Notes: generated by a model from the letters alone, not told the origin. A stretch of 64,000 nt of DNA from Trachythela sp. YZ-2020 (GCA_016169945.1 JADLSH010000113.1:620001-684000); one strand, 5' to 3'. Positions 19,084 to 32,994 are shown, numbered from the stretch's first letter. Numbers and translations: made by a program.

Positions 19084-20795
19084 TGTCTATTCTGTGACCG
19101 TACGTTCGAGTTAACTTTAGTGCATACTTATATTTGAAACGTCATTCTGACGTTGATGCTACCCACCCTCTGCTACCCACCCATTCCGTCATAGCTTGCG
19201 TCATAGCCATATCAAATTACAAGTATCTATGCATATCAGTGGACTGAGGACTGGAACGAGGGTGAAACGGACTCTGGGTACGAGAACGGAATTTCATTAA
19301 AATTCGCATTGGCTGCATTCTCTCATGTTATTTTAATATTTGTTCCGAGATTTTGTTATTATATATCGTGATTAACGTCACAATACAACGTTATTCAATT
19401 TTGATAAGATGTGTTTTACATGGAGACTATGGAGTATAAAAATGCAAATGAAAACAAATCACTTGCTGAAAAACCAATTTAATTTCTGCAAGCCATGCGC
19501 CCAGAACGGGGTCAGGGTGTGCACCTATGGTATGGTAGGATATGGTGTGGATGTGATAATTTCCCCCAAATAAACAATACACAGACACAAAATCGTAAAA
19601 CAACGACTTTCACTGGCCTAAACTAAACAGAAGGATAGCTCAGTGCCAGTGGTCAAACGTTTTATTAAGACAAAATTTAATTAAACTTACAATACCAGAT
19701 ATTTGTGCATTACAATTAACGTGCTTGGTTGCTCAGTTCATATAAGACTAAAGTACATCTATTTTTGCTCTAAAAAATCTTGAAACATGTTTTACAACTT
19801 TTTCAATTCACTTAGTTTCGATACATGAATCTTGAAACATGTTTCACACTTTCACATGTGTAGTGGATGAGCTGAACCTAAGGTTATATTAAAACTAGCT
19901 AAAAATATTCGAGAATATAGTATAAATTCTCTTAACTACAACACAACTATTATAACTAAACTAGTTAAACTAAACACTATTCAACAACCCAATTAATATC
20001 TTTATACTTTAGTCTCCGACGTCTTAGCGCTGACATATATGAACAAAAATTAAGATAGTATCTTCATGCAAGAGCCGTTTGTACGAAAAGCCGAAATTAA
20101 AGGTTATTCTGCATGTGTACCTATATATAAACCGCTCTATATGATTGGTTGATTATGACAATATAAAATTGTCTTTTTAAAGAACGCCGCACACTATGAC
20201 TAGTTCCAAAAACCAATCACAAAACTTGGTCATTTTATAGGCCTGTATATACTTTAAAACAGAGTTTATACATCAGTATAGTTAATCAGTTAAAGTGAAA
20301 CTTAAATTTCTCCACATACTGAACCATTAGGACCGTAAGAAGAGTACAGTTTTTTTCTGTAATCATGCACGTAGGCTATTTAATAAACTATATCAATCGA
20401 TCAATCCATAAATAATCGATCAATTTATTATTATCAATTAATCTGAATGTCTGATGTAGGTTTTAAAAGATGTTTTCAATGTTTCGTTTCATATATTTCT
20501 TAAACGTGTTGGCTGGTTCTGCCTTTTAGTTTTGTCTCATTTCAATACGAACAATCATCCCTTTTCTTCCCATTTTTGCTCAGCAAAGCCGTGGGAATAT
20601 GTAAATAACTGTCAACTTTAACTACAGGCTAAAATCTATCCTCTCATAACAATTATTTAAAACTAACAATACTTTGCATATTTTGAAATGTTATACGGTA
20701 TTTGAAACTTAGGCATTCAATTTCAAAATATACAAAACCAAACTCAAGCCTGGTTTCCATTTAGTAGTAATAGTCGTTCAATGTAACCAATGTAA

Positions 20796-21051
20796 GGCCT
20801 AGTTTATACGTCGAATTTCAGTCGAATTTAGTTCGTCGAATTTCAGTCAAGTCATTATATCCGACGGAAATTCGACGTATAAATCAGTGTCGCGTTTCCA
20901 CGACTGATCATGTCGCAAAATTCGACAACGTCGCATTTAATGCATCCCATCGGATTTAATCAATTTATACGTCGAATTTTCGTCGGATATAATGACTTGA
21001 CTTAAATTCGACGAACTAAATTCGACTTAAATTCGACGTATAAACTAGGCC
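20796..21051. mobile_element. 256-bp palindromic MITE with TAA target duplication
   Basis: Begins GGCCTAGTTTATACGTCG and ends with the complement; flanked by TAA at 20793-20795 and 21052-21054. A 3-bp TWA-type duplication with a GG...CC terminus fits PIF/Harbinger-type MITEs. The body repeats TCGAATTT/AAATTCGA motifs, so each arm is itself internally repetitive. No coding capacity. Confidence 0.85.
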
Positions 21052-22853
21052 TAAGAGTGTTGATCTTTACAATCGGTTAAGACAGATTTACATACAGCAA
21101 ACAAAACACAAAATAATTCCAGACTATTTTCACATCGGTGACGATAATTGCTTGACAGCCATGGCTAATCGGAAACCAGGCTTATTGTAACATTTATTTA
21201 TTGTAAGACATTCTGCCTTCCTGGGATAAATTTTAATCTTCCAAAAATCTCAACCCCATTTGAAGGAATGGTAAATGCCAACATAACATGAAATTATCCC
21301 CGGATATTAACTCACACGTACATGTTTCAAGATCTGAAAAACTGGAGCCAGGGGCGAATTTGAAACTTTGGTATTCGAGATTTAGGTCCATATTATGGGT
21401 GACTTGTCTTTAAAAAGGGGTTACCTACTGTCAGGTCCATGGGTCGCTTACCTACTGTCAGGTTGTGAAATTTAAAATTTAGGAATGCCTTCCCTAACAC
21501 ACAACTAAAACCTAAACATAAAACATCAATCCCTCATGACACAGACATCGAAAAAAAACTTAGATTGCTAAGATCTGAAACTAGATATGCTTAATCTATA
21601 CGACTCGTTTATGGGTGACTTGACTTTAAAAATAGGATTAACGTGATATTTAGCATATTCTTGTGATATTTAGCATATTACTGTTTTTCCCAATGCCATA
21701 AAAAATTCCATATCACTTGATTTTACTTCAAAAATGCCATAAGATATGGAAATTTCCATTAAAGTGGAAACCCTGGTACTCATTCAACTCTAAAAGTGCA
21801 AACTAAATTTGTCGGTTAGTGATCATTCGTTTTATACTTGGATTCGAAACGTCATTCTGACGTTGACTCGTGCCCAGTCGTCATAGTGATATTACAAGTA
21901 CATTTTTTCAGACAGTCCCTAGTCTTCTGTGATGGAAACGCGTATAAGAGGCCTGGTCGCCTCTGTGATGGGAACGCGTATAATAGACTTGTTTACATTT
22001 TCCATACTGACGTGACGTCATTTTTTCAAGTATGACGAAATGTAAAATAGCCTTGTAACTGACCCCAACCAAATTGATAAAGAAAAATCAAGAAAAACGA
22101 AATTGAAAATCGGGAAAATTGGTAGATGGAAACAAGTGAAAACCCAGGAACTAAGCTGTTTTTTCAAACCATATTCAGGGACTAGATACGAGTAAAATTT
22201 TGACGTATTCGTCATTCTCGTACCCAGAGCCCGTCTTACGCGCGGTCAACGGAACGCGACGAGGGTAAAACGCCTCAGGGTACGAAAATGGTATTTTAAT
22301 TCATTAAATTTGAAATTACAGTATAGGGTAGTGAGCGCGTTTAAGTTTTAGCATGATCTAATACTTCTATCAGTTCTTTGGCAAATATAAAAGACATGTA
22401 AGACAATTAAAAAATTGAAATAGTATAATAAAAGAATGAACGTACCAATTAAGGGACCAAATGGGTGTGGAAATGACTGTCATTTCTCACGAAATTAATG
22501 TGGGACTTGCTGATTAATGCATAATCTTGATAGACGCGGAATCTCTTGAAAATATTTAGACCTAGAATTCATTACAAAGACTCTAGATCTTTATTTGATC
22601 CCTTAGGTATTGTCGAGTTTCGACTACGTTTTATATTTTTTGTATACATGTTTATTGTGCGAGTGTTACACCCACCTACTTCCCTAGTCTGTGCAACCTC
22701 GGGGAAAAGAAATGCCAAGCTGTGCTTCATCTTTATAACAATCAAATACAGGACCGTTCCGAATGGACTTCCGAATTTCCAAATAACATTTCTAAATCAA
22801 AATCAATAGTTTACAGGTGATTACTGACCCCTCAGCTAACATAACTTACGTAA

Positions 22854-22942
22854 AAAATGTCAGTTTCACGATGAGGCGATATAAAATGTCAGTTTCACGA
22901 TGAGGCGATATAAAATGTCAGTTTCACGATGAGGCGATATAT
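22854..22942. repeat. 29-bp tandem repeat, three copies
   Basis: Unit contains TGTCAGTTTCACGATGAGGC; three nearly identical copies. Confidence 0.9.
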
Positions 22943-23291
22943 ACGCATACATACTTCTAACACAAATGAACCTACTCCATTTCGGGTCCCTGAGAATGGT
23001 ATTTCCTGCATTCTGGGTAAACTGTTTTATAGCATTGAGAAAGTCCTAAACATCGTAAAACACAAATTTCGACTGTACATTTCAGCACTATATAGTCTCT
23101 ATAAAATATTGAAGCTTGTTAACACCGTTAGTATGTTGACTCATGTTCTTTTTCATTTTGGCGATAGTCGCAGGTCATGGCGAAATAGTGTTGAGAACGC
23201 AAACGGTATATATACGATATTCGTAAAATATTTAAAGCAAAAAATCTCATCGAATCAATTCCAGACTCCGGCGCACTTAAATTCAAGTGAT

Positions 23292-23407
23292 ATAGGGCTT
23301 GTTCATATACTGATTCCGCTTACCGAGACGTCTCGCCTAGCGGGACGAATATTTCCGAGTGTTCATATGGAGTTTTTAATTACAATGATCATATGAACAG
23401 GCCCTTA
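23292..23407. mobile_element. Short MITE with AGGGC(C/T)TGTTCATAT termini
   Basis: Left end AGGGCTTGTTCATAT, right end ATATGAACAGGCCCT, about 115 bp apart. Flanking TAT/TTA is compatible with a 3-bp duplication but not exact. Confidence 0.6.
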
Positions 23408-24702
23408 GCCGCTAGTCGCCCTTCAGTAGTCAGCCATCTTGAAATAATCAATCTCAATCCAGTTATGCATAAAAAGCAAAGAGTAACATTATAATTACGT
23501 CATTGTAAGCTAGTTTTCCGCTGATTGGCTACAACCAAAATGCTTACGGTATGTAACCCACAGTGTACAACCTAACGATTACAATTAACACAACCTAACA
23601 GTTACAGTTAACATCAAAATAGTTCATTTAAGTATATCAAATTTTCGTGGAGTCTGTCTGCTCCGTTCATCTTATATGACAGTGTTACGACCAGCAACAT
23701 CGTTAAGTTTTAATACATTTTCGGATATTCAAAATTTCGGAAACGAGCATAGTTAGGGAAACGTTGTGAAGAAATGGTTTTCTAACCAGTTTGCTGCCCC
23801 AGAACAAGTTATACCAGTGCAGTAAACGAAATATTTTCACGCGTATAACTTTTGCTTAACGGTCGCGTTGCTTAGAGAACATGTCGCTGACATAGCGCTG
23901 TCATATAAGAATTATTAATATTGTGTCTTCATGAGCCGCTTGTACGAAAAACTGATTGATGGGTTGGAAGGTTTAAAATAACTGAAGATGTCTTTGAGAT
24001 GACACTCGTACCGAAGATGTAACTCGTTCCGTTGACCTTTGGTTTAACAATGAAGTAACAGATTTTGTACAAACGGCTCATGAAAAGTACTATTAAACCT
24101 GCATCTAAATAACACCAATATGTGTAACCATGTAGTTATTGTAGTAACATTAACATTCCATGTTATATTTACTTAACATAAGTGATATTTTAATGCAGAA
24201 ATGAACCTATCTATATATGAATGACGACAACATACAAGATATCTTAAGATTTAATGACTACACGCGAAACAGCCTTGTTTTGAAGCAAGAATATTTGCAG
24301 TGTGTTTACAGACTAGTATTAGTATTGAATGTTATGGTCAATATATAGGCACATCAGTTTCTGAAAAGAAACATCATCAGCCGATATATATAACACAGAA
24401 CAATCTCTATACTAGACATGCAAAAACACATTTTGAAGAACGTATTCCATACGTGCACTCCTAAATAACAAAGCAGAAACAAGAAACACTTTATGGCTAT
24501 CGCCAAAGTGGCATTCAAATGGAAGTGTGTTTCTTGTTGCAGAAATATTTCCTGGTTTGCCCACGGCTTAAGACTCATTTCAGATCACCTTGTATGCTGT
24601 AGTATAATATAAATAGGTTGTAAAGCAGGTCGGAATGTTGTCTCCTTTCGTTTTCATTTACCTTTTGTACAGTTGGGTGACAAAATTCCGACCTGTTCGC
24701 AC

Positions 24703-27700
24703 TTAATCCACGATAATCTTAATGAACATAACATCGTCTTCGATATACTGACGATTATTCAAGCTATCAAGCGGCATAAACAACGGTGAACCCGCAGCGG
24801 GATTCATATCAGACGTCGGGCGTTGGAAACACGAACTTCGAGGATCAGAATGAAATACATCGATGATGTGATCTTCATTTCCTTGATCCAAGAGCATCAT
24901 AGTAATCTTCTTCTTCTGAAATGGCCAGGTTTGAAGGGCATCGTAATCACCTTTTAATAGCCGCAAAAATAATCATGATAAATTAGAACATTATTGTGAC
25001 ATACCACGATCGGCCCTTATGCATAAACTTAGCATAACAATAGTGTCATCTAGTCACGATAATCATCCTTACTTGCAGCTGAGAGGGGAGATGAATTACG
25101 AAGGACGCAGCTCGACTTGAACGCTTATTAAAGGCGCCTCTGGCCCTATAGGAGCCCAAAAATCCGTATTAATAAATTTCTGCTCAATAAAATTGTGTGT
25201 ATTTCATCCATGCAACATATATCATCTGTGATATCATGTATACATGACGCGTCACAAGGCTGGCCGCTTGTAATCAATTTAACTTATTTTGGCATTTATG
25301 CAAAGGGACTAGAAGTCTTTAGGTTAACTCTAATGCTCAGAAAACAAATAAATATACTACATTTCAGTAATAAACGGTCAAAGTGGAAATTAAAGCATTA
25401 GAGGCGGAGTGAAAAATATTCGCACCAAAGACGTTCCCGGCTTATATAGCTAAAACCGCCAGCTACGCAGGCTACGGCTTATATGAATCGAAAGCTTTGT
25501 CAAATAAGTAGATGTGGTGTTTTCCACAAACACAATTGCTCCACCATAAATTTGCTAAACAAATCATTAGAGTTCAACTCACCTCTCATGACAACAAAAA
25601 ACAACGACAAATGAGATCGTTTTCCGAGGTCATTCCCATCCAAGTAAATCCTAGCACACATTTTATATCCAAACTGAGCGCTGTAGAAATGTGGACTGTG
25701 TAAGGCCGTCTTCACTCCATTGATAGCATCCTGTCGCTTCCTCTGGTAGCCTTCAATCTTCCACAGCAGGGTACCATTATAACTATGGATAAGTTGTTGT
25801 TCACGAGGACCTCTTTGGGACTCCAAATCGGTAATTTTCACTGTGTTGAGAGCAAGAGACTCATCGATTTGGTCCATCCTGCTTCGCAAACGTTCAATTT
25901 GCGCGTCTTTATCTCTCAATTCTCGTTCCAAACTCATATTTCGTTCACGTAAGCTGGTGCATTCAGTGGTAACTTTACCCACCAGCTCACGTAACTCGTT
26001 TTTCATCCTTGTATCACCGCCACCACTGGACTCCAAACCTTCAATCCTTCGTTCTAACCCAGTTAACTTTCCCACTACCATGACAAATTTTTCGGCTAAA
26101 CCAGAACGAACCTCGGTAATATAGTCTTTGAGTTGGGAAACAAAGGTCAGGATATACTGCAGTAATAGACGGACATGATCAATCAAACCATCATTCATAT
26201 GCTGGCGTAGTTCCTTTCGCTTCAAAGTCTACAAATTATACAAAATATAAATATCTATAGCCCAATCTATAGACTTAATAAAAACTTGTCCGATTGAACA
26301 ACACAGCAAACCATTAATCATCACTAATCAATACTAACTTTATGGATACTGGATAGCTTTATCAGTGTTTAAGACATCCTTTATTGATTCAGTGTTACTA
26401 CAGGAGAAAACCAGAGTACCCAGTGAAAACCTGCAGTGTTTGGTAGAGTCAAACTGGAAGCACTCTTCTCACATGTGACTGAGATGAAACTATAATTAGA
26501 CCAACCCCGGTCACAGAGATGAAAGACATACTGGATGCACTAACCACTCACCACTGTGTCTCCAACACCCTACAAAAACAACAAACCATTACCTGATCAT
26601 GATTACAACCCACAGCCTGAAATTCACATTCCCCTGGAACTTCTTCACACACCAGTCGTTCGTGTCTTTCAATGTCTTTTCGTAAGACTTTTTGCTTACA
26701 GTATTTGCAAGTCACAGGAGCACCTTCACAGCTCGTACCAACATGGTCCTAAACGAACAGAAAGCTAACTTATTAGTCGTCGTTCAATTATTCTGAGTCC
26801 TTATTGCGGCAAGTTCATATAATACAGACAGCGCGAATTGTAAAACTTGTTTTATGTCGTACACGAGAAGCAACGTATTATATTGATTTGAAACGCCGAA
26901 AAGTGGGCTTTTATGTTAAGTATTTACCTTTTTCGACGCAAATGGAACATCTTTTCCGCAATACTGACATTTCACATTCCGATATTCACATTCGTCTTTT
27001 AAATGTTCACCCAGATGAGAACGTAGGAACTTCTGCTTGCATTGGGAATGAACACAATCTATTTGGGAGTACGCACACTCACCAACATGTTTCTAAATAT
27101 AAGACATGATGGTCACATTCTACTTCGTCTACTACACGCATTCTCTACTTTCTATCCTGCTTTGTTATTCTTTCCATTCTTCATTATAAATATCCCCTCC
27201 CCTTCCAACCCTTCCTTTCCCCATTTATTCTATTAGTCCTATATTTTTCCCTCCCTCCCCTCCTCCCTCCGTAGTCCATTCCTTCCTTCCCTTCCAAACA
27301 AGCTCACCTCCCGTTTTTCGTTGGTATCACGCCAAGTACACCCGCGGTTGTGACAGTTCAACACAAGTTGATTGAGCTCACGTTTAGTAAAAGCGTCGGG
27401 AAATACCTGCAATGGAAACATTAAACCATTAAGGGAAAACTTTATCTAAAACTTTCTATCAATAGTTATGCAGGTTGTGTAAATATTAGCATATATTCTG
27501 GGAGATAATTTAGATAAAAAATTGCCAACTGTTATTAAGTTGTTGCTACTTAATTATCTTTCCTTGCAGCTGAGAGCGAAATTGAGAAAAACGCAGCTAA
27601 AACATAATCGTTTCGAAGGCCTACTAGGGCGCTTCTGGTTGGCACCATACAACCCATGGTTGGTAATAGGGCACAGCTAAGCCAAAGGGTTAGTTTTTTT

Positions 27701-28894
27701 GTGAGGGAGAAAACTAGGATACACGGAAAAAAACTTTCGTAGCACAGAAAAGAATCGAGCAGACTGTCCACAACTCAACTTACACAAGTTTTCACATCAG
27801 GTCAGAACAGCAGTCACCCATCCAGTTACAAACTCTCCATCTAGAGTGGCCGGCGTAAGGATCAGCACGTTAGGTAGTATGTTATATCACTATAGGTAGT
27901 ATGAAAAGATAAACTACTTACTTGATCCCTTTTCAGTTCTGTTCCATCTTCAGGACATCTTGGGTTTGAACTCCTGAATAATAACAAGTATTTTTCAGAA
28001 TATTTGCACTGAAGAAGGTCTGGGCTTACGGATCAAATTATAAAATATCGTCTGGTTAGTTTCACTCAATATCTCTCAGGATTAATCCACCAGGCTTGTT
28101 CAAATAATTTAGAAATCTTTCTTGCCAAATATACACAGTGTTTGAAACAACTATGTATTACGCGAGTGCTAGCGCCAGCAAGTTAAGTCATGTACAGACA
28201 AGAATGCTTTGACAAGTATTATTTCCTTGTTGACTACGAATACATGATATTTTCCTTGCCAAGATTTTAGGTTAAATGCGCCATTCCACGGATACTTTGA
28301 ATGACTTGCCATATTATATCTCAAAATGACATCACAAACATTAGGGGAATTAGGATTGGGAAAAGTACTGCCAATTAAAATTGAGGTTCTGGATGTTAAG
28401 CAAATTGACCTAAAAATTCCCTAATTAAAACAAGAAATTAGGGCGTACACTGTGAAGGCCCTTGATGCAGAATGGTAAAGAATGAGAAAGTAGTACATAC
28501 TAGGAAATCTCCAACTTAATATATGCCATTAGGGTGGAATATAAACAGGAAACCGTAGAAATGAAAAGCTTCCACAGCGACCTGTATATTTGAGGCACAA
28601 GCAGTAAAGAAAATCAGCACATACTAGCAGCACAGCGAAGTACATTAAAAGGCATAAAGCAATAAGCAATAAAGAAAATAATCACACTCTAGCGGTGCAG
28701 AGAAGTGTACTTAGGTAAAGGCATAAGGAAGAAAGAAAATCAACATACTCGAGCAGTGTTTGTAGGCAGACAAAACACATCAAGTGTCCACAGTGAGTCT
28801 GCATGGGATTGGCCAGCAGCAAATTACAAATGATGCAGATGAATTTCCGATCAATTTTCTTACGATCTTCATCCGTAATCCTTGTTCCAGACAT
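24703..28894 (-). CDS. TRAF family adaptor, copy B (RING, zinc fingers, coiled coil, MATH)
   Basis: Same domain order and cell role as copy A. Exons (minus): 28749-28894, 27922-27973, 27308-27406, 26928-27092, 26593-26748, 25583-26228, 24703-24950; 503 residues, all phases join. Exon sizes 146, 52, 99 and 165 are identical to TRAF-A, showing shared ancestry. RING in exon 1 has CIIC, CGHLMC and CLQTLL, then CPED in exon 2. Zinc fingers about 65-205; coiled coil about 215-345, shorter than in copy A; MATH about 355-503 (YNGTLLWKIEGY, FGYKMCARIY, HLSLFFVVMRG, FIKIIVD). The MATH domain is split by an intron (24951-25582) that is absent from A. An extra Lys (QKKKIT) sits just after the join. A full-length SINE lies in the intron before the coiled-coil exon. 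Confidence 0.93.
26330..26570 (-). mobile_element. Full-length tRNA-like SINE in a TRAF-B intron
   Basis: Read on the minus strand: a head with AGTGGTGAGTGGTTAGTGCA (resembles a pol III A box) and about 45 bp later CGGGGTTGGTCTAA (weak B-box likeness), then GTTTGACTCTACCAAACACTG, and finally a copy of the roughly 116-bp tail unit (CTGTAGTAACACTGAATC, CAGTATCCATAAAGTTAG). This copy links the tail arrays at 5755-6300 and 10037-10327 to a tRNA-related head. Confidence 0.65.
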
Positions 28895-30559
28895 GATGGA
28901 AAAAAAGCTTCAACTAGAAAACAAAAATATTGATTCATATTATTGTCTATATTGATTCATTTTACTCTGATAACTGCCGATTGACCATCATCTGCTGCTC
29001 AATTACTTCCTGATGGCCAGTATAGAACTAAAAACCCAACAAACTAGCTAGAATAATGCAATCTGTACTTGCAATGTTCTGGGAATAAACCATTGTATTA
29101 TTAAAATTGAACTCGCACAATAATCTTAATATGCCAATGCATGGCTGATATACCCCTATACCTCCTGCAAAGGATAATTTATGAAACCAAAGGATAATTT
29201 CTCTCAAACTTATTCAGGGGCCGATTACATGGACCGGGCTAGCCCGGTTAAGTGGGCCAGCCCGGCTAAGCGAGACAACTTTTCAATTACGATTACATGG
29301 ACCTGCTTCTGAAGATAAAATGAAAAAGGACACTATTAGTCACTTCGAAATCCTGGAAGATATCAGTAGTGTAACTTAACTTTTTTAACACTTGCAATCA
29401 GAGCAAGTACGACATGAACTCAGAGATCCCAAGGATAGTGCAAAGTTTCAAGACTGCATTGCGTTATTGCCGAACTATGATTTTTCACTTTCTATAAATA
29501 GCAATGATATTTGTTTACTTATAGCTTCATTGTCATACTGCACACATATTTTTATATCAGAAAATATAATATACTTCCAGTGCAGATTTTCACAAAATTT
29601 GTATTTTCATAATTGACATGGCAATATTTAAAACAGGATTCAAACCTGGTTATCCAATTAGTTCTGACTGTTTTACATCTATCTGCAGCAAAAAGTGAGT
29701 TTTACTTTTGTATTTTGAAAAAATAGGTACGCTGCTGCGTACATGCGTCTACTGGTATGGTCAGAATGATTTGTGGAAGAGCAAATGAAGACTTCACTTT
29801 GTTATATTGATATGATAAAAGCTCCTTATTGACCAAGTAAAAACTTGTTTGTTTGTACATTCAATTTTTGAGAAACAGCATGCTGGTTGTCAGCAATATA
29901 TTTTGTTGCACATGTTTGTACATTGTAGATGCTTTTTTTCAAAGTTAACTTGTTGTAGGAAAACTTGCTTGTCTGTATTAGAAGGCTAATGGACTCAGGT
30001 ATTGAAGATTGCTAATTTTGCATACTTTGCCCCAAGACAATTATATTTGAACCAAAAATACTTTCTTCTGCAAATATGAAATTTATTATAAAACTTTGAA
30101 CATACATTAATCATTCAACTGATTTCTATTGCTAATATATCAAAGTAAGTATTCGCATTGCTGTGTAGACGCAAAAATGATGAAAGTTTGGACGTGCCGA
30201 AGGAAACTTCGCTCTTCAACTAAATAAAAATATACTATAAAACAGTTTGACAGTCCCAAAACTAATTTTTTATTAAACCCCAGGTATTGTTATTTATCCT
30301 CAGCTTTTAGTCCTTGTTTCATTCCTTCTAAAACGTGAGTAAATTGACGTTTTTCAAGTGTTGTTATTTTCGGCAATTCGGCATTTTTTTACTTATTAAA
30401 TTACGTTTCTGCATGCTTAAATGTACATTATAAAAAGCGCTAATGCTTTTTCTATATAAAGGATCGTGTTCATTAGAGTTCACTGGCACAAGCCGAATAA
30501 GGGGTTTTCCCCGGGGGCTTTCCCAATGTGTTTGAATATATTAATACCGTATTCCTAAA

Positions 30560-30866
30560 AATATTTAACAATTATTCGCCGAAGGCGAGGTGAATATCGG
30601 TGAATAAAAACCGAGACGAAGTCGAGGTTTTTATTCTCCGATATTCATCGAGCCTGAGGTGAATAATTGTTTTAGTAAAATTACATGTGATTAATATTTG
30701 GAAAAAAATAAAAAATGCACATTTCAAAGATATTTAAATTGAATATTTACGATAAAAGCGGCTTAAAAACGCTTTAGGTGATTATCGCGTATTAATCCGA
30801 GGTAGCGCAACCAATCAGCATTGAGAATTTTCAATAATCACCGATGTAATTTTACTAAAGTATTTT
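30560..30866. mobile_element. Palindromic MITE (AATTATTCGCC / GGTGAATAATT type)
   Basis: An inner hairpin at 30570-30672: AATTATTCGCCGAAGGCGAG and GAATATCGG(T/A)GAATAAAAACC are complementary to the right half. A second pair of arms, TTAGTAAAATTACAT at 30673 and ATGTAATTTTACTAA at 30845, encloses the right part. Short ATTATTCACC/CCGATATTCA palindromes of this kind are common in marine invertebrate genomes. Confidence 0.65.
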
Positions 30867-31949
30867 AATAGTACTTTGAATATAGTATTCCTAAACTTGT
30901 CTTGAATGGAAAGATTTTATCAATCTTACACAGTTTACAAAAAGCCCGAGAATATATATAATCTCTAAACTTAATAACTTATATACCCAAAGTCAAGCAT
31001 TTTTTTGCAAATATTCAAAAACTAATAAAATATTAAAGCATACGATAAAAATTAAAACGAACTACATGTTATAACACCCAAAAAAATCAACCCTTACTGA
31101 CACAGACTAAACTAGACTTTTAAACTAATACAGTATTTTTATTTATTTTTCAAATCCTAAATAACACATAAGCAAACACTGTCTTGACACTGACCTCTGC
31201 GACACTCGACACTAGCTGTATCGTTGAACGTCGCACAAACAGTCAAATTCGATATCAGTTTGTTTGAACGATACTTTCACGAAAATTGTAATCAACCTAT
31301 CGAGCATCAAGGTTAAAAACAAATGATACTTACAGTGTTTCTCCAAACTAGTAGCGTTTCGATTTGCGCGACGAGTCTCCTTTTCAGATGAATTGCAGAA
31401 ATGAAATATGAAAAGTAAAATACAGTAAATCTAAAATAGTTAAAACCACACAGTAAACACGGAGAAACTGTGAACATGCATCTAATATGCGCGCAAGAAC
31501 GACGATACATCGACATTGTGACATTGAACCCAGTGTGGTAGAGAACCCATGAAAGGGTTTTAGATGTTTGTTTTCGCTGTTAAAATCGGCACATTCAGAT
31601 TTCACGAAACTCTAAACATTAGATGACACTACTCGGAGTGGTTCCATAAACGCAAGCAGAAATTTTCTTGACCACAGTGGGAATCGATTGGCTAGTCCAA
31701 CGCTCTACGCTTAACTCTATAAAACATTGGGTTGAGTTCTCGTTGTCGCGTTGTCGTCCTCTAAGTTCGAATTACGTCATTATAGAAATAGTTATATTCC
31801 ATTTGCCGTTATATCACTTCGATTTCAAACGCGACGAACCCGCATCAAAAAAGATTCATGTATCTTTGTGGCACGAAGTTTAAATACAAATAGATAGAAT
31901 ACGATTTCTCAGAAAATAGTTTGTAACAGAAATATGCTCTTTTATTTTT

Positions 31950-32242
31950 TTTGAGGTCCGTAACTCAGGTCCGTAACTAAAATAGAGCCTTTTGATTGGC
32001 TGAGTACGAGGTCCGTATCACACCAGTACGGACCTCTCGCAACTTTTCGCGCCAAAACAAACAAAGGAGTGAAGAAATAAACACGAAAAAATAAACACGT
32101 TATTTACCGTTCTGGTCGGTCCGTACTGGAAAAATATTTTCCCTCAGTCTCAGAAGCGGCCCTCGACCTTCGGTCTCGGGCCGCTTCTGAGACTTCGGGA
32201 AAATATTTTTCCAGTACGGACCTCCCAGCCGGTAAATAACAT
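31950..32242. mobile_element. Inverted-repeat element built on GAGGTCCGTA motifs
   Basis: GGTCCGTA words at 31955, 31969 and 32011, then a long hairpin at 32099-32240: outer GTTATTTACC/GGTAAATAAC, inner arms from GGTCCGTACTGGAAAAATAT through CTCAGAAGCGGCC to a loop at about 32169. Arms are nearly perfect over about 48 bp. No ORF. Confidence 0.75.
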
Positions 32243-32269
32243 ATATATATTAGCTCAGGGCCTTTTTTA

Positions 32270-32645
32270 CGAAATCGTTAGTGGGGGGGCATCATCGAAA
32301 GGGGACATAACAAGTAGGTGGTGTATTACAGGTGTGGGAAGGTGAAGGGGGGTCCTCCCCCAGGAAATATTTGTATTCTTGAGTCTCTGTGGCTTGATTT
32401 CCTGCATTTTCAGGGACAATTTTTGATATATCCCATCTAAACAGAGCCAGGTTTTGTTGTGAGAATACCATAACTTTCCTCTAAAGTTTTTTCCCTTTTT
32501 TTGCTTATATTTTGGACAAAAGGGACCTTCACTGGGGGGCCAAAATGGCTTACTGGGGGGGGGGGCCACCATGGGGGGGGGGGGGGGGCAACATGGGGGC
32601 TGGGGGGGGGCTTTGGCTCCTCCAGTACATTAGTTAAAAAAGGCC
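32270..32645. repeat. G-rich repeat with long G runs
   Basis: Runs of 7-16 G at 32534, 32555, 32572-32588 and 32604, separated by short CCAAAATGGC and CCACCAT spacers. Several G-quadruplexes could form on the plus strand. GGCCTTTTTTA at 32260 and AAAAAAGGCC at 32636 are inverted and may be the element's ends. The minus ORFs with poly-Pro are translations of these runs. Confidence 0.65.
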
Positions 32646-32994
32646 CTGTATTACCTACCACAAATCAATTTTGCTTTTCATTATATAATTTACTGACAAA
32701 GAAGTTTAATACACACAGAACTGTTTTTCCTAGCTACGCTCCATGTCATCTTTGCAAAGCACTAGAACTTCCTTATTACGAAAGTGAATAATTAAACTCA
32801 TCTCTATTATATGTATAAATCACGCAAGTGAACGGTGCATCGTTCAGCAGCCTTGAAGGGCTGTGTAAATATTTTAGTCTGTTTCATGACACACAGCTTT
32901 ACTTGATCTGTGAGAAAAGTCATTTGTGTATTAACGTTAAGATACTATAAGGCATGGTTATCCATATCAAAGCCGTAATCAAAGAAAAAAATAG

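Larger units (their letters stand above)
15018..24702. other. 9.7-kb intergenic region between TRAF-A and TRAF-B, repeats only
   Basis: No gene recognised. It holds a 13-bp tandem repeat (16668-16717), small hairpins (16560-16622; 18077-18136), three MITEs (17743-17995, 20796-21051, 23292-23407), a hammerhead-like motif (18413-18458), one arm of the repeat found inverted at 49064-49201 (19003-19083), and a 29-bp tandem triplet (22854-22942). The 155-residue ORF at 22929-23396 overlaps the last two repeats and looks accidental. Parts near 20000-20700 and 23890-24160 resemble each other and 52480-53150, downstream of TRAF-C. Confidence 0.6.

Noticed and set aside
22929..23396. 155-codon plus-strand ORF
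   Set aside because: It starts in a 29-bp tandem repeat and ends in a MITE, has no domain I recognise and no splice or codon pattern like the real genes.
32267..32661. Proline-rich minus-strand ORFs
   Set aside because: Translation of G runs, no supporting gene structure.
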